A stretch of DNA of 64,000 nt from positions 41,807,075 through 41,871,074 of the forward strand of contig CM060334.1 in NCBI GenBank assembly GCA_030674155.1, given 5' to 3'. Origin of the DNA: Stramonita haemastoma (taxonomy: Eukaryota; Mollusca; Gastropoda; Neogastropoda; Muricidae). Positions 61,016 to 64,000 of this stretch are shown piece by piece (the stretch's first letter is position 1; the number at the start of each line of letters is the position of its first letter). Below the pieces are notes generated by a model that worked only from the letters and a program-made list of their open reading frames with translations, had not been told where the DNA came from and made no database searches. A program made the position numbers and the translations under genes.

Positions 61016-62359
61016 GCTTGATTATTAAGTTCCTAAAACGTCATGGAAGCTATCTAGATTCTAGTAACATTTTTGGAGAGGGAAAGGAAGGGGGAGGGGG
61101 GGGGGGGGGTAAATGCTCAGAAATTGGCCAGAGTTTTGTGAATCCCATACGGTTTGGTATGGGTGCCACACACACATCCATATCAAGGCAGTGTGTTGTA
61201 AGCCAGACTAAAATGTGCGGTGTGTTTTTGTCAAACAACTGGCAAATATCTGACTTGCAGTCACTGCTATTCAGGGTTTGAAGTTATCTGTCCCTGTGGG
61301 GATGCCGGGGCCTGTCAGTATAAACAGCACCTCACCCTCTGGAAAGGCTGTGCAGCAGTTCCCTCTTTTCCATCCCTCTCTGTTTCTGCCGTGTCCCTTT
61401 TCTTCCTGTCACCTCCTTCTTGTCTGTTTTCTGCCTTCTTGGTCCATTCCCGCGCTTTTATCAGAAGCACTCAAAGAGAACAGTTCTCTCCCATGCCAGA
61501 GTTGGCTGCGTTGGCTCTTCCTTGTCAGCCACGTGATTGTGGAGCAGTGCTGAAGTAGTCATGCTTTACTTTCCGCTCCTTGTGCCATGACAACCACTTC
61601 AGCAACAAAATCAAACAAGATTTTAAAGGGATTTTTTTGGTATATGTACCACTCAGGTGGTTTTTTACCACTGACTGTGATCACCACGATTTAATGTGAC
61701 AGGTGTAGACCTTTTAGAATACATGATAACGTAGTTTTTTCTATACCACATCATGCTTTGGCATTGATAGTTTTTTTTTATAAAATGAATTGTTATTGCT
61801 ACATATTTAATCACCATATACTGTCCTTAATATGCTCACTGTCATACAATATCATACGTTTTCCTATCGTCAGACATTGCTATACATTTACTGCTGTGCG
61901 TTATCACATATCCGTTTAAGAATGCTATCCATTATTACCAACTTCACACACTTTTTAAACCACATATTGTCATACTTTAAAAAAACAACTTGGCTGTATA
62001 AAACTACACATTTTCCTAGACTTGATAGCTTTTTCTCAGCAAAAGTAAAAGCTTGCACATTGAAAGTGACTGCTTACCATGATGTGCTATGCGATAACAC
62101 ACATAGTCTTCATAATGACTCTTTTTTCTGCACAATTGCGCTTTGGCGCTATCAGTCAGTTCGCTGCATCAGTGAAACAGCATTTTTAGGGGACTACGTT
62201 CGGCATGTGTAACTGAGGATTACCTGTGTGTTAAAGTGGCTGTGATTACTGCGATGTAAAAGAACAGGTGTTGTTTAAGGGCTCAATCAGGTGGGCCAAG
62301 GCATCGTGCCCATCGCCCTTAATGCCACATAGAGACTGGATTGTCTTAGAGCGAGTGAT
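61016..62359. other. Unique spacer, no gene recognised
   Basis: A G run at 61096-61109. The longest frames here (137, 112 and 126 codons) show no domain or splice context. No repeat shared with the rest of the window. Confidence 0.5.
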
Positions 62360-62424
62360 GTGTGTGCTGTGTGTGTATGTGTGTCTGTCTGTCTGTCTGT
62401 TTCTGTGTATGTTCGTGTGTTAGA

Positions 62425-62460
<36 letters not shown>

Positions 62461-62552
62461 TTGTGTGTGTGTGCGTGTGCGTGCGTGCGTGCGTGCGTGC
62501 GTGTGTGTGTGTATGTGTGTGTGTGCGTGTGTGTGTGCGTGTGTGTGTGTGT
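62360..62552. repeat. (TG)n, (TCTG)n, (GA)n, (CGTG)n mixed tract
   Basis: TG-rich with TCTG at 62382-62402, GA at 62443-62460, CGTG units at 62472-62502 and TG to 62552. Confidence 0.9.
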
Positions 62553-62589
62553 TTTGAAATTAGGAAGAGAAAGCTCGTGAACATCTAAG

Positions 62590-63170
62590 CCAATACAACA
62601 CCATCATCGCTATCACAAGCGCCAGTAGCAGAAGCAGCGACAAGAATAACACAGCACCTGTACCAACAGCAACGAAATCATCATCATGAAAGACATAGAC
62701 TCTAGTAGTAATGGAGGGGAAAGCAACATTAGCATTAGCAGCATTAGCAGCAGCAGTAGCACTAGCAGCAGCAATACTAGTGGTAGCAGCAAAGTAGCAC
62801 TAGTAGTAGAAGTCGTCATAGTAGCAGTAGTAGTCGAGGTAGAGTAGCAGTAGTAATATCCGTTGCAGCATTAGTAGCAGCAGCAAGAGTAGTGAAATAG
62901 TAATGATGCTAATGATAGCCTTGACAATAATGATGATAATGATAACTATGAAAAAATAATGATAATAATAATAATGATGATGATAGTGATAATAAATAAT
63001 AATAATAATAATGATAATGGAACTAAAAAAAAGTAATGATAATATTAACGATTAACTAAGGATAAAAACGATGATAACGATGGTAGCATAGTAAAATAGC
63101 CGTAATAATAATAGCAGTAACAGTAGTTATAAAAAACAGCATGGAAAATGTTAACAGTAACAATAACTGG
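62590..63170. repeat. Imperfect trinucleotide region (AGC, AGT, AAT)
   Basis: AGCATT/AGCAGT-type triplets to about 62890, then AAT/GATAAT triplets to about 63050. Strongly period-3 but too interrupted to be a simple microsatellite. No coding frame is credible. Confidence 0.75.
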
Positions 63171-63515
63171 ATAAGACATCGTCCCCCCACCCCCTAAAAC
63201 TTTAAAAGAAGACTCTTTCTCTAAAAGTATCCATTTTCTATATCTAACTATTCACCTTAACCTGAAATTCTTTACCCTGCGTAACAGACAAAAAAAGCAT
63301 TGTGCTGTCTTTAAAGCAGCAGCAGAAAGTGGCACGGAATGCTAGATAAGGGAGAGAGATACAGTCACTGTGTGTTAACTGGGAGGTGGAGTAGGTAAAC
63401 TTTACCCCCTGCAATGCTTTTCCTCTACCTGGGCTAAGAGTGGCTGTGATTAGAATGACGTCATCTGACTCCGTTGGTCTTTCGGGCCGATACCACGTGT
63501 TCTCGTCCTTAGGTT
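63171..63515. other. Spacer, no gene recognised
   Basis: Unique DNA ending at a G run (63516-63533). Confidence 0.5.
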
Positions 63516-63598
63516 GTGGGGGGGGGGGGGGGGGGCGGGTTATGGTTTGCTGCTGGGAGAGAGAGGGGAGAGAGAGAGGGGGAGGGAGGGAGGGAGAG

Positions 63599-63650
<52 letters not shown>
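63516..63650. repeat. Poly-G then interrupted (GA)n
   Basis: G run of about 18, then GGGA/GAGA and pure GA from about 63606 to 63650. Confidence 0.93.
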
Positions 63651-63652
<2 letters not shown>

Positions 63653-63665
63653 TGGACCAAGAAAT

Positions 63666-63687
63666 AGTAGTGGTGGTGGTGGTGGTG

Positions 63688-63736
<49 letters not shown>

Positions 63737-63811
63737 AGCAGTAGTAGCAGTAGTAGCAGTAGGAGCAGTAGGAGTAGTAGTAGAGTAGTAGGAGTAGAGT
63801 AGAAGTAGTAG

Positions 63812-63868
<57 letters not shown>

Positions 63869-63934
63869 AGTAGTAATACTAGCCGTAGTAGTAGTAATAC
63901 TAGCAGTAGCAGTAGCAGTAGTAGTACTACTAGC

Positions 63935-64000
<66 letters not shown>
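63666..64000. repeat. (GGT)n-(AGT)n trinucleotide tract reaching the window end
   Basis: GGT units to 63695, then AGT units with AGC, AGG and ACT variants to the last base. The tract continues beyond the window. Confidence 0.95.

Noticed and set aside
61220..61558. 112-codon plus frame
   Set aside because: Ordinary composition but no recognisable domain, no splice signals in register and an overlapping competing frame. Likely chance.

Overview
This window looks like intergenic or intronic DNA from an animal nuclear genome, most likely a marine mollusc and probably a gastropod. I infer this from four things: very dense dinucleotide, tri- and tetranucleotide repeats; tRNA-derived SINEs of a kind I associate with molluscs; non-LTR retrotransposons (LINEs) with decayed reading frames; and no compact gene structure. 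No operons, bacterial-style genes, tRNA genes, rRNA genes or CRISPR arrays are present. Most long open frames are artefacts of (TC)n, (CA)n or (TTC)n tracts. No intact host gene is demonstrable.

Layout. 1-6 kb: unique DNA, microsatellites and one SINE tail. 6.2-8.2 kb: 5'-truncated LINE of the I/Nimb type (end of RT plus RNase H). 9.5-13.4 kb: a longer relative with endonuclease, RT and RNase H, damaged by one stop and one frameshift. 13.4-31 kb: microsatellites mixed with four SINE families (called A-D here) and a decayed ~50-bp tandem repeat array (24.3-25.8 kb). 31.8-33.05 kb: an unrecognised retroposon-like element with a broken ~295-codon frame. 33.1-35.1 kb: a minus-strand LINE whose truncated 5' end abuts the Gly-rich C-terminal coding region and 3' UTR of an hnRNP-like gene or retrocopy (35.1-36.04 kb). 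The block 34.14-37.83 kb is repeated almost perfectly at 37.89-41.58 kb. 42-64 kb: microsatellites, SINEs A-D, a second unclassified repeat (E), two fragments of RTE-like LINEs, an 11-unit 43-bp minisatellite (55.58-56.04 kb) and a long (AGT)n tract at the end.

The main pattern is a strand-specific link between retroposon 3' ends and microsatellites. About ten copies from several families end, on their own sense strand, in (TC)n. Several of these have the same tract on the 5' side too. The two I/Nimb-type LINEs sit between (CA)-type tracts instead. This suggests that retroposons either insert into microsatellites that match their tails or carry microsatellite tails with them. Family letters A-E are local names. 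Family assignments rest on reading shared motifs by eye, not on alignment software.
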